DNA of 64,000 nucleotides from Dermatophagoides farinae (lineage: Eukaryota; Arthropoda; Arachnida; Sarcoptiformes; Pyroglyphidae), in NCBI RefSeq assembly GCF_024713945.1, contig NC_134681.1:2232001-2296000 (forward strand). The letters are read 5' to 3'. Numbering within the stretch: position 1 is the stretch's first letter; every line of letters begins with the position of its first letter. The position numbers were made by a program, and so were the translations under genes. Below the pieces are notes generated by a model. It had not been told where the DNA came from, made no database searches, and worked only from the letters and a program-made list of their open reading frames with translations. Shown one piece after another: positions 25,513 to 37,000 of this stretch.

Positions 25513-26185
25513 ATTTATTTATTTTTTGACAATCACTAATTATCATTTGATGAATATATGAATGATCGTGTGAGAGGAAAAAAAATTTTTTTTTTTCGAT
25601 ATTCTTTCCACCTTTACACAGTAAATACACACAGAACAAGATACAGCACAAAAAAAAATTCTTGTTTTTGCTTTATTTTTTCTTCTTCTTTTCTCTTCAA
25701 TGCACACAGTGTATAAATAAAAAAAAATGGAATTTTTTTTTGTTTTCATAAATTTTTTTTCGTGTATGCCGTTCATAGAATACGTGTTTTTTTAATTCAT
25801 TTTTTATTTGTAAAAAATAGCAATAATTGAAATTTTTTTATTATCATTTGATTATATCATTTAAAAAAAAAATTGAGAAGAGAAACGTACAAAAAAAAAC
25901 ATCATTTAGAAAGAAACTACAAACTATACAGGTAGGTGGATAAACTACAAACACACACAGACACATACACACACACACACACACGAATCGAAAAAAATTA
26001 TTGCCCTAAATCCAAAAAAAAACTGATAATATTATGTACCATGTTGTTTTTGTTGTTGTTGTGTAAATGGAAAATTTATAAACCGGTAAACATTGTTTGT
26101 TTGTCAATCTTTTCTTTTTGCTTTTTGTTTTTGTTTTTTCGGGACACTTTTTTTTCTCGTTGTGGTTCTAAAATTATTATTATTA
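25513..26185. other. Intergenic stretch between ATAD3 and ST7
   Basis: About 670 bp between two minus-strand genes, so it holds the ATAD3 3' UTR and the ST7 promoter. It is rich in poly(A)/poly(T), with a CA tract near 25950-25983. No further gene is seen. Confidence 0.55.
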
Positions 26186-28089
26186 TTAGTTGGTTGGTGA
26201 TGATAATGATGATGATGATGACGATGGTGGATATGAACGTTTAATTCGTTCTTCTTCGGCTTGCCATTCCATTTTACGACGATGTTGTTCAATAGCATCA
26301 TTTACTTTGGCCATCATCATTTCATGTGTTAATATACCATTTTCAGATGCATATGCTGATGCTTGCCATGCAACAGCTAATTTGGCTATTTCACGACCAG
26401 AAAGACCATCAATGTTTTTGGCAATATCCGTACAAGTGGAATCATAATCGAATACATCCAATTTAAGCCGGCTGTTTATGCAAAAAAAAAAATACAAAAA
26501 CAATGAATATTGAAAAACAGAATTCCAATTACTTACCTTCGACGGCTAACCGATGGTTCCAAAACAAATTTATCAAAATATAACCGTACTAAACGTTCAC
26601 GTTCAGATAATGTTGGTAGATTGAATGAAATCAATTCATCCAAACGATCATGTATGGCCCAATCAAATTGTTCGGGTGTATTCGATGCTAATACCAACAT
26701 AAAACGATTAGATTGTTCACCCGTACGATATAGGAAGGCATTCAATGCTGAACGTAAATGTTCACTCAAAGTTTCGGAAGCTCTTTTACGTAGAAAGGCA
26801 TCAGCTTCATCGACAAACAACAAAAGGCCACGACGTGATGTTGTTGCCCAATTGAATAATTTATGTATGGCTGTAACACCATCACGACCCATTGGTGCAA
26901 CATCACCACCGGACATGATTGCATAATCCATACCGGAATGTTCAGCCAAACGTTTAGCGAACAACGTTTTACCCGTACCAGGTGGACCATAAAACAATAC
27001 ATTACGATAAAGGCCACCATTTTTCTTTGTATTTTTCGTAGCAATAGCAATATCACGAAGACGTTCTTCAAGACTTGGTTCAAGTATAACACCTCTTAAT
27101 GCATCAGCTGGTTTACGACTCAATGCTAATCGTCTGACTGTTTTATATGGATGTTGCAGGCCATCAATCATATTCAAACGAGATGTATCACGTACTAATG
27201 ATGGTTTTCCAACACGTGCTTCGAGTACACGACCAGCTAAACCGATACCATGTTTAGCAGTATATATGCCGGCTGCCATTAATGTAACACCAACAGCCGT
27301 TGCTGATACACGTTCCCAATCGGAAATGAATGCCCGAAAACCTTTTCCGAATACATCACCAGCAGTGACTATAGCTTCCAATAATGTTGTTCGTTCTTCG
27401 GCAGCTTTTGCCTTCAATTGTTCCAGTCGAATATCACGATTTTGTCGTTCCGCTTGTGCTTGGCCACGAATTTCTGCTTCAATACGTTTAGCATCGGCTG
27501 CTGCACGCAATTCCATCTCTTTTTCTAATGTTGCTTTTCGAATAGCTTCTTGTTTGGCTACAGATTCTTCTTGACGTTTAAGATTTTCATCATTGGCTGC
27601 TCTTTGTTGAGCCAGTTGATCTTCGAAACGTTTTCGTGCTAATTGATCTTCATATTGAGCTTTCAATTGAGCCTGTTTTGATTCTTCTGCCAACATACGT
27701 CGACGATGTTCTTGTTCCTGTTTTTTCGCTTCGATCTGTGCGCTTGCCATTGCTTGTTCATATTCTTTCATTGTTTTCTGTAATTCCAGCTGTTTGGTCG
27801 TTTCCTGTTGTCGAGCTAAATCTAGTGCAGCTTCTGCATAACGAGATTGTTCCAATTCTTTGGCTGCTTTTGCTGCACGTTCCAATGCAGATGAATCAAA
27901 TTGATATGGATTCATTTTCCCACTACCACCACCGCTACCGGAAAGATTTAAAAGGCCACCAGAACCACCGCTACCGCTTCCCCCACCACTACCACCTGAA
28001 ACACCACCACCACCACCATCAGGTGATCCAGGCATACCTGGTGGCTGTGGTGGTCGCTGTGGATTGGAATAGCCAAATAACCAAGACAT
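26186..28089 (-). CDS. ATAD3: ATPase family AAA domain-containing protein 3 (ATAD3)
   Basis: Mitochondrial inner-membrane AAA+ ATPase linked to nucleoid organisation, cristae and cholesterol handling. Exons 26537-28089 and 26186-26471 give 612 residues. N-terminus MSWLFGY is the family start, followed by a Gly/Ser-rich linker, the conserved [18 protein letters not shown] and a long coiled coil (about residues 75-230). A short hydrophobic segment near 263-280 is the membrane anchor. The AAA+ module has [16 protein letters not shown], Walker [16 protein letters not shown] (near residue 368), [13 protein letters not shown] and Walker [16 protein letters not shown] (near 426). Exon 2 carries the C-terminal helical part with [20 protein letters not shown]. 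The gene looks complete and ordinary apart from the Gly-rich insert and a Ser/Pro-rich end. Confidence 0.97.
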
Positions 28090-28095
28090 TTTGAT

Positions 28096-28164
28096 CTAAG
28101 ATTTCGAACATGAACATAATAGAAAGTTTAAAGATGTATAATTTCAATGAAAAAAGCCACTTAC
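28096..28164 (-). other. Probable 5' UTR intron of ATAD3
   Basis: On the minus strand a donor GTAAGT at 28164-28159 and an acceptor ending TTAG at 28096 bracket 69 bp, ending six bases upstream of the ATAD3 start codon. The size fits the introns of this genome. Predicted from sequence only. Confidence 0.4.
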
Positions 28165-28494
28165 ATTTTAGAACTTAAAGAAAATTATTATTATTATTAT
28201 TTACCGAGCAATTGAATAACAAAAGGCAGTGGTTTGGAAATGATTCAATCAGATTTATTAGATAAATAGAAAATGGATTATTTTTGAGCGAATAATAATC
28301 GACAAAACGACGAAATGTGAAAATAATGTCGATGAAATAGACAACAAGGGCAAAAGTATTTTTGTAACAATCGAAAAAAATGATTAAATAATGAACCAAG
28401 AAAAAACACGTGTTGGTTTCACTCAGTTCGGTATGTGTGCGTGTGTTGGTCGAGATCAAAATTCAGTCATCTCATTTGTGAATGGTTATATATT

Positions 28495-28545
28495 TTTGTT
28501 TATGCTCAAAACATTGTGAACAAAACAATGTTTTGAGCAAACAAA
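28495..28545. other. Strong stem-loop (inverted repeat)
   Basis: Arms GCTCAAAACATTGT (28504-28517) and ACAATGTTTTGAGC (28525-28538) are perfectly complementary over 14 bp around a 7-base loop. After a 2-base bulge the stem continues for 7 bp with TTTGTTT (28495-28501) against AAACAAA (28539-28545). The pairing is seen directly. The function (cruciform, regulatory site, remnant element) is unknown. Confidence 0.8.
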
Positions 28546-28996
28546 TCTTGAAAAAATCAATCAAACATTAATAAATTCTAAATTTGGGATCTTGTATCCA
28601 ATAATTATTAAATGAATAATTGCATTGTCAATGATATATTGTTTTTTTAATTTATAATTGAAAAAAAATACACACACAAACATGAAATGGCAATTTCAAC
28701 CCAACGCAACCATTTGAGTTGTCACTGCTAACTAAATTGAGTACAGTAGGTTCTACAACACATTTATTAACCACTATCAATATATTGAATAAATAGATTG
28801 AAAATGAATATCGCGCTTGTTTTAATGCTACTTCTTATCCAATTCGAATTGAGTCGGCATTTTCCCTCCAAATTTTCGTGAGTCAACAGTACGATATACG
28901 AGCAAGTGTGTTTGATTTGACAATTGAATTTCGAATTGGTTTTGTTTTAATTCTCTAGTATTGATCGAAATTATTATTTTTTTTTTTTGAAAAAAG

Positions 28997-30911
28997 ATGG
29001 ACAATCGTATCAAATTAAGTGATGGTTCATTGGATTTAATCCTTGAACAACGCAATTTAAATCTTCGGCCTATCGTGCAGGTATTGGGTGCTAAAGTGTT
29101 GGCCAATAATCGTTTACGTGTAGTAGTATTTGATGGTCGTACACTTTGTCAACATTGCATCATGATTGCCGAAGAGATGGAAAATTTATTCAATCAAGGA
29201 CAATTGGATAAATTCACTATAATACGTTTGGAACAATATTCCGTATCATCGATACCGAAAAAGGAAAATACTCCTGTTATTTTGGTTCAAAAAGTGGAAA
29301 TTATTAAAAATGGTTTGTTTAGTTCAGATATTCAATATTTTATATTATAATTTTGTTTTTATTTTAATAGGCAATGATGTTGGTAAAAAATTGGATCCAG
29401 ATGAATCTATCGATCTGGTTGATACTGCTGCTTCTGCTGGTACATCTGGTAATACTAGTGCTGCTGCTGTGGCGGATTCTGTTATGACTGACAGTGCTTC
29501 TTCGTCAACAATCATTCGAAACACAATGAATCAATTGACTAGTTCAACACAAAAGAAGCCACCAATGAAAGCTACTGCTGGTGATATTGAAATACGAACC
29601 GAAAATGTTTGTCCAATTAGTGTATTGACACCATTCTATAATTCTTGGATGATTCGTGCATTGTGTATACATAAAGGTGCACATCGCACTTATAGCAATC
29701 AACGCGGCCAAGGTCGTTTGTTTAGCTTTGACCTTTGTGATGATACTGGAGAAATACGTGTCACTTGTTTCAATGACGAATGTGATCGTTTTTATAATTT
29801 GATCCAGAAAGATCGTTGCTATTATGTTGGACGTGGTATGATCAAAACTGCTAACAAAAAATTTTCTACAGTAAATAATGATTATGAAATTACGTTGACA
29901 CAAAATAGTTTTGTTAAGCTTTGTGAAGATGCCCAAATTGAAGCACCGAAATTACGTTATAAATTCATTCCATTAGCAACAATTGCCGATAAGGATGCTA
30001 ATAGTGCTGTCGATGTTATTGGAGTTATCCGATCTGTTGGTGAAATTGAAACATTAACATCAAAAAAGACATCAAAAGACTTGATAAAACGTGAAATTAT
30101 AATTGTCGATAAATCATTAGCTGAAGCACGATTGACATTATGGGGTGAACAAGCGCAAATGTTTAATGGTCAACCAGATCAGATTCTTGCTTTGAAAGGA
30201 GCATCGATTGGTGATTTTAAAGGTAAAACCTTATCGGCTCGTGATTCAACAGACATTTCAATTGATCCAGATTTGCCGGAAAAAAATCTACTTGAAGCTT
30301 GGCATTGTTCATTGAGTGGTAATGAAAATTTCAATCAATTATCAAAAACATCGGATTCACCGGCTATTTGTCAAATGAATCATTTCATTGCACAGATAAT
30401 ACCGAAAAAGCTTAAACTGGATGAAACATTTAATTTCTATACAACAGCTACTGTTCATGCATTTAATCGTATACATAATCAACTTTACAAAGCATGTGGT
30501 TATAATAAATGTCAGAAAAAAGTAACCGATACTGATGGAACTGGTGCCTATCATTGTTCTAAATGTGAACGAACATCAGCTATATTTGAATGGCGTTTAA
30601 TGATCAGTGTATTGTTAGGTGATTCAAGTGGTTCATTCTGGGCAACTTTATTTCAAGATCAAGCAGAAAAATTGCTAGGAAAATCTGTAGCTGAACTGGT
30701 CCAGTTATATGAAGAGGATCAAAATCTTTACAATGCTATTGTAGATGAACTATGTTTCAAACAATTTAATTTCCGTATCTACTCACGTTTGGAACAATAT
30801 AATGGGGAAAATCGTATTCGTCATACTGTTGGACAGATTTATTTTTTGAAACCAAAAGCAACAATGACAAAACTATTGCGCTCAATTGAAATTGTGTCAC
30901 GTCAGCTTTAA
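28997..30911 (+). CDS. RPA1: Replication protein A 70 kDa DNA-binding subunit
   Basis: Large subunit of the RPA heterotrimer that coats single-stranded DNA in replication, repair and recombination. Exons 28997-29312 and 29371-30911 give 618 residues, matching the usual length (human 616). The N-terminal OB fold (RPIVQVLGAKVLANNRLRV) recruits partner proteins. A Ser/Ala-rich linker leads to DNA-binding domain A (LTPFYNSWMIRALC, near residue 185) and B (VDVIGVIRSVGEIETLTSK). Domain C carries the zinc ribbon CGYNKCQKKV ... YHCSKCERT (near residues 480-505), with all four cysteines present. The C-terminal part that binds RPA2 follows. Start chosen because it aligns with the family N-terminus. Head to head with ATAD3. 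Confidence 0.97.
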
Positions 30912-31275
30912 ACAGCAACGATGAAAAATTTAAAATTTTTCTTTTTTTTTCAAAATTTCAAAATCTCAAATAGAGAAAATGTCAGAAAATGAAATTTTTT
31001 TTTGCATTCATTAATAATGATTTATATGAATAAATAATATACCCGTTGATTGATTGAAAATAAAATGCACGAATTTTCGTTTTTTCATTTCCGAGAAAAA
31101 AGTTATTCATTTTACTATTTTTTTTGGGCAAAAATCTATTTTCAGGTATCGATGATGATGGTGAGAGAAAAGGATATCTCTACGGTTCAGTAACGGTTCA
31201 ATGGTTGAAATAGAACAACAACAACAAAAAATTTGTTTCTCGAATTGAAATTGAAAATCAATTCGTGTTTCGTGT
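30912..31275. other. Intergenic stretch between RPA1 and the cuticle protein
   Basis: About 360 bp. AATAAA at 31029-31034 is a likely RPA1 poly(A) signal; the rest should be the cuticle gene promoter. Nothing else is recognised. Confidence 0.5.
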
Positions 31276-31844
31276 TTGAGAAGCAAAAAAAAATTTCATT
31301 TTATTTTGTCATTTGCATTGCTCCAATCACCATATATGATGATGATGGTGAATTTTCGATATACTTTTTTCATTATTCTAATTTGTTTGATTCCAAAATC
31401 CATTGAAATGTTTGAGATGCGATCCAAATTTGATGATACAGATGATCCAAAATTGATTGGCCGGTTTCAATATCATCAACAGGTATGTTAATAATAATGA
31501 TATTGATTGGTTTTTTTTGTTTTGATCGTTTTTTTTCTGGTTTGTCAAATAAAGGGTCTAAATGGACGACATCCTATGAGCTATCGTTTTGGTTTCGTAG
31601 CCGATGATCACCAGAATCCATTAAGTCGTCATGAAATGAGTCATTCACCTGGTCATGTTACAGGTGCTTATTCATATATTGATGCTAATAATAAATGGCA
31701 GGTAATTCATTGATTGATTGATTTAATTTCCGAAAAAAAAACTAATTTCAACACACACACACACAAACAAAGGTTGTACAATATGAAGCACATCCAGAAC
31801 ATGGATTTCGTATCGTAAAACAATGGACTAAAGATCGTGATTAG
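31276..31844 (+). CDS. Cuticle protein with Rebers-Riddiford chitin-binding domain
   Basis: Small secreted structural protein of the exoskeleton that binds chitin. Exons: 31276-31482, 31555-31701 and 31773-31844. Translation from the first ATG gives 141 residues. The in-frame ATG at 31336 directly before VNFRYTFFIILICLIP gives a much better signal peptide, so the mature start is probably from there (121 residues). The body reads PMSYRFGFVADD, RHEMSHSPGHVTGAYSYIDANNKWQ, then VVQYEAHPEHGFRIV, which is the RR consensus (YxFGY... HxExxxPGxVxGxYxYxDxxGxxxxVxYxAdxxGF). No sister cuticle genes sit nearby, unlike the tandem clusters common in arthropods. Confidence 0.92.
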
Positions 31845-32500
31845 CTAAATTGAATTTGAAAAAGACGAAATCACCCATGAACCTAATACGAATACGAATT
31901 TTATTTACAAAATGAAAATAAAAGTTAATTTTACTTGATAATTAATTTAATTTAATTCAATTATCGTCTTTATTGTTGTTGTTGCTGTTTATAGATTTTT
32001 GTATGTCTGAAAAACCTTGAATTTATCGATCGATATTTATACATACATATATTATGTAATAACCATTATTATTATGTACACGAAATTATGTCGTAAATGG
32101 TGTTTATTTTTTTTCATTTTGGTTCGTCTCATTGGTTACATTTCTATGGTTACGCGACATTTTTTTTTGAAAAGCTTGTTGTTTTCGTCGTTGTTGTTTC
32201 TGGAACAAAAAACAAAAAAAAAGAATATAGAGACATTTTTGACCACACAGAAAAATGTGATGAGCCAATTTCCGTTCCGAAACATTCATATATATAACAC
32301 ACATTACACACACACACAGCAAACAAAATAAACAAATTCATCATATAAACGTAAACGTAAACGGTGTAAATGACCATCAAACCATTACTACTACTTGTAG
32401 TGTTGGAATTTTTGTTTTGCACCATTTTTGACCAGTTGAAATTTTTTTTTCCATTTCTTTGTATTAATAAACAATCGGTTCACATCAATGATCGATAATA
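31845..32500. other. Intergenic stretch between the cuticle protein and ARL13B
   Basis: About 660 bp. AATAAA at 31917-31922 is the likely cuticle gene poly(A) signal. CA-rich tracts occur at 32298-32320. No further coding segment is supported. Confidence 0.5.
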
Positions 32501-33926
32501 ATGATACAAAGATTTTTGTTTCGTTATTGTTTTTATTGTTCATCATCGGATCAACAAAATAAAAATCCATCAACACCTGCTACGACGGCGACGACAATGA
32601 ATTCATCATTAACAGAGAATCAAACATCATTATCAACAACAACATCATCATCATCAACGACAACAATGGTTGATCATGATGATGATGATGAAAATATAAT
32701 GATGAAACCTAAATGGCGACCAAAACGACATTTAAATTGTTGTGGCTGTGATTGGTTTCATATTGGACAACAATGGAATCATCATTATCGTAATCATCGT
32801 AATGAAGAGCTGGTTAAATTATTATTAATTGGTCTAGATAATGCTGGCAAAACAACATTGGCATTACATTTAGCTGGTGGTATGTGAATTAATTTTTTTT
32901 TCGATGAAAATTATTCAATTTTTCATCCGGTTTAATTTTAGAATCGGTGGATGATGTTGTTTCGACGATTGGTTTTTCAAAATATGAATTACATTTACGA
33001 CAGAATCGTTTTAAAATTATTCTCTATGATGTTGGTGGCAGCGTACGTATACGTTCCATTTGGCGTAATTATTATTCACTGGTACATGGCATCATTTTTG
33101 TCATTGATTCAACCGATCTGGAACGTATATTGGAAGTGAAACAGCTATTACAGCAACTGGCATCCAATCCATTGGTTTTGGGCAAACCAATTTTAATGTA
33201 TGTTGATTGATTCAAAACAGAGAGACTGCTAACCTAACTGATTTCAGATTTCTAAACAAACAGGATAAATTCGAAGCAATGGATGAAATTGATTTATGTA
33301 AATTTACAAATTTCGATGAAATTATGTCTAAATATCAGTGTATAACGAAAATTGTTTCAATATCGGCTAAAATGACAGCTATACAAAATCAAACTGGTAA
33401 CAATAATAATAATAATAAAAATGGCAGCCACGAAATTGATACGACAATCGATTCTGGTCTAAAATGGATATTGGGTTGGATCGATAATCAATGGTCAACA
33501 TTGAATGAACGTGTTGAACAAGAAAGTCGGCAACAAATTTCCAAAGAAAATGATACAATGCAAAAAAGAATCAATCGTATTCAACAACGTAATCGTATTG
33601 AAGCGGAAAATAAAGTATCGAAAATTGTTGATAATCAGCCAAAATCAATTATTGACAACAACATTGATAATGATGATGATCATGATGAAGTAATTATTAA
33701 ACCAATCAAATTGGATGATGAGAAAAATGAAAATATCATCATTCATCAACCGGAAATATTGTCGATACCGAATGATGAAACAAATGAACAAATCACTACG
33801 GCGGCGACGACGACAAATGAATTATCATCATCATCAAAATCATCAAATGGTTCGGCACAATCTATCAATAACCGTCCACCATTAAAACGTACGAATAAAA
33901 TCTATCCAACCACCGCTATTGGTTGA
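32501..33926 (+). CDS. ARL13B: ADP-ribosylation factor-like protein 13B (ARL13B) homolog
   Basis: Ciliary membrane GTPase and exchange factor for ARL3. Exons 32501-32879, 32942-33197 and 33248-33926; 437 residues from the first ATG. Later in-frame ATGs (near 32598, 32667, 32700) are possible starts because the lead is Ser/Thr/Asp-rich. Cysteines in NCCGCDW fit the palmitoylation site. P-loop LLIGLDNAGKTT sits near residues 108-119. Switch I holds IGFSKYEL, typical of ARL13B. Switch II reads DVGGSVRIRSIWRNYY: like the family it lacks the usual catalytic Gln, here with Ser where vertebrates have Gly. NKQDK is intact. A coiled coil follows (STLNERVEQESRQQ, RINRIQQRNRIEAE), then an acidic and Ser-rich tail. 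I do not see a clear RVxP ciliary targeting motif; the end reads KIYPTTAIG. Confidence 0.92.
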
Positions 33927-34082
33927 TTGAAAAAATATCAAAAAAAAAAAATTTTTTTTTTTGTTCATTTCATCATTATTATTCTTGTTTGTAATTTTTA
34001 TTCAATGATAATAATAAAATTTATTCAATAAAATTATGTGAGAGAGAGAGAGAGAGAAAAAAAAATTAAACACATGCACTGA
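33927..34082. terminator. Shared 156-bp convergent terminator of ARL13B and APC
   Basis: Plus-strand AATAAA occurs at 34013-34018 and 34027-34032, and minus-strand signals (TTTATT) at 33997-34002 and 34020-34025. They are interleaved in one AT-rich block, so each gene's cleavage must occur inside or beside the other's 3' UTR. A short (GA)n follows at 34039-34057. Confidence 0.6.
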
Positions 34083-37000
34083 TCAAACTGTTGTTACTAG
34101 ACATGTTTTACGATTTGCATTCGATGACGATGATGTTGATATTGATGAATCTGTCGATGAATCTTTTCGGCCACGATTAGACGATTGATTTGTTGGTTTT
34201 CGTTTTTCATTTAGGTTTCCATTATTTGTATTATTATTTGTATCGGCCATATTCTTCTTCTGACGATTTTCATTTTCATTGCTGCTCATGCTGCTATTAA
34301 CATTCATCAATGTTTGATGATTATTGGAATTATTATCACTGTTTTCGTTGTTGTTGTTGTTATTTGGACATGGTGTTTTCACAAATGTCATGAATGTAAA
34401 ATTGTTATTTGTTTGCAATTTATTAGCCATTGTCATCGATTCTGGTTGTTGTATTAGTGATTGTGATTTATAATGATTACTGCCATTACTATTACCACGT
34501 TGATTCAATGATCCATAATGAAGATAACCATGATGTTGTTGCTGTTGCTGTTGATAATAACGATATTCATCACCACGTAATGATATTGATGGTGACATTT
34601 TTAATGATTTAGTTGATGACAGATTATGTTGGCTATGATGATTTGATCGATTCATCATCATTGTTGTTGCTGCTGTGGAATTATGATTATTATTATTATT
34701 ATTATCACCATCATCATAATCATCAATATCTTTAATTGGTAATGAATCATATGTTGTACTACGAATGAGATTGGTTTTCATTTGTATTTCATGGTTTGCC
34801 AATGATCTGCAATGAAAACAAAGAGAAAAGAAAAATTTGAAAATTGATATTTCATTCAATACAATAAATTACCTTCTTATGGGAATCAAACGGTTAAACA
34901 TAGATCCGGATGATTTATCCGAATAATCATGATCATTAATCAATTCCTGTGATCCACCATTAATCGATAATGGTTGTTTTAATAAATTTCTATTCAATGG
35001 TAATGGTGGTTTCGACGTATCCGAAATCGATGATTGTTGTTGTTGCTGTTGCTGTTGTTGTTCATTCAATTTATCATGTGTACTTTTACTTCGTGGCCAG
35101 AATTTAATTTTTGATTTATTTTGAACACTTTTTTTATCTGGTTTTGGTGATGAAAATAATTTCGATTTAATATTGGATAATAAAGATTTTTCTTTTGATT
35201 TTGTTGTTGTTGTTGTTGTTGTCGATATCGGATTATTGTTATTGAATTGTTGTTGTTGTTGTTTTTGTGGTAATTGTGAATGATGATGATGGTGATGATT
35301 TCTAGTTGATGGTAATCTAGGTGGACTATCATCCATAAGTAATTCCATTTCAGTGTTGGTTTCTGCAGCATCTGCACCAACAATTGGATGACGATCAAAA
35401 TATTTTGATGAAGTTTTCACTACAGCCGTTGTAGCTGTTGATGATGATTTATTCTGAAAATATCTTGCATGACTTTGTACAACTTGTTTACGATGTTTAC
35501 TTGTAAACATTAGATCACGATCTTCAAAATCAGCTTTCGTATTATTTGTCATAAATTTATGTCCACGATTTAATGAACGTGAATTTTGTTTAAAATTCAT
35601 TGATCTATCATCATGATGGCTATTGAATGGATAAAATTGTTGATTGAAACCATTGGTAAAATCTAATTCTTCCATACGGTTATTACTGCTACTACGATTA
35701 CGGCTATGTGGACGATAACGTGTTTCAGATTCCATATCTTCTAAACGTTCTAATTGATGTCCACCATAAGATTCATCACCATTATCATTATTATTAATAT
35801 AACGACCAAATGAATGAACACTGGCACTTGATTTTGGATAAATCTGATGATTTTGTTTCATTGTAGATGTCGATGATGATGATGATGTTAATGATTTTGT
35901 TGTTTTTGGTTTATTTATCATTGCTGCTGTTGTTGTAGGTGGTGTAGATAACATTTGTGCTAAAAATGGATCAATCGATGATGGATTTGGATCGATATTC
36001 GGTTTATTATACAATACAATTGTAGCTGTATTTGATTCATTTGTCGTTGTCGTTGTAGCGGTATCATTTATTTGTACGCTGTTGTTGTTATCAACCGGAT
36101 TCAATGATGATGGATCACAATCATCTAATGGTAATATTTCTGAAATATCTGTATCTGATTGATCAGATTCATAATAATTAAATCCTGTCATCAATTTTTG
36201 TTGTTTTGGTTGATCTTTGTTGTTACGCTTGATGTCATTTTTATTATATGTACGTTGATCAAAACCATTGTCAATTTCATCATCATTGCTAGTATTTGAT
36301 TTCATTTCTGAATGTTGTGTAATTTTCATTTTTGGTAATGTTCGAGATTGTGCCTGCTGTTGTTGTTGTTGTTGTTGATTATTTCGTACTTGAAATGTAT
36401 GATGAATAGTTGACATTGATTGTTGACCATCACCATTATCACGATTATAAGTTTTCATCACCGATAAATTTCGATTATGATGACGATGATGATGATGATG
36501 ATGATAACCACCACCATCAGCCGTACTTAATGATGATGATGAATCTTTAACTTCGGATAAATCTTCATCATCGTCATCATAATTATTATCCATACAAGAT
36601 TGAACTAATGAATGAATTTCTTTGGCACAATTTGATGCTGCTTTTGCAACTAATAAATCCTGGCTATTTGTATTACGTATTGGTACATTATCTATATCGA
36701 TATCAGAGATTTCTGAATCAATACTAGCCGAACTTTGTGACATTAATGAATGATGATCAATAATCGATGGTGGTTTTGTATTATCCAATAAACTATGTAT
36801 ACTACGATCATCAAATGAACCAGTATCTGATTGATCACCATTATTACCACTAATGTTGATTGGTTGTAATTGTTGCTGCTGCTGCTGTGGTCGTGGTTGT
36901 TGTTGTTGTTGATTGTTTTTATTCTGAATTGTAGTACGTGTAGTTGGTATTGGAATCATTTTAGTTTTATTTGCCGGGCTAGTACGATTGGTGACTGAAG

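Larger units (their letters stand above)
28090..28996. promoter_or_regulatory. Head-to-head intergenic region of ATAD3 and RPA1
   Basis: About 900 bp between two start codons, carrying both promoters and the stem-loop at 28495-28545. A donor-like GTGAGT at 28877 with an AG directly before the RPA1 start could make a 5' UTR intron of 120 bp. No separate gene is seen. Confidence 0.5.

Noticed and set aside
28828-29106. 92-codon minus-strand frame over the RPA1 start
   Set aside because: It overlaps the conserved first exon of RPA1 in antisense and has no family resemblance; treated as a chance frame.
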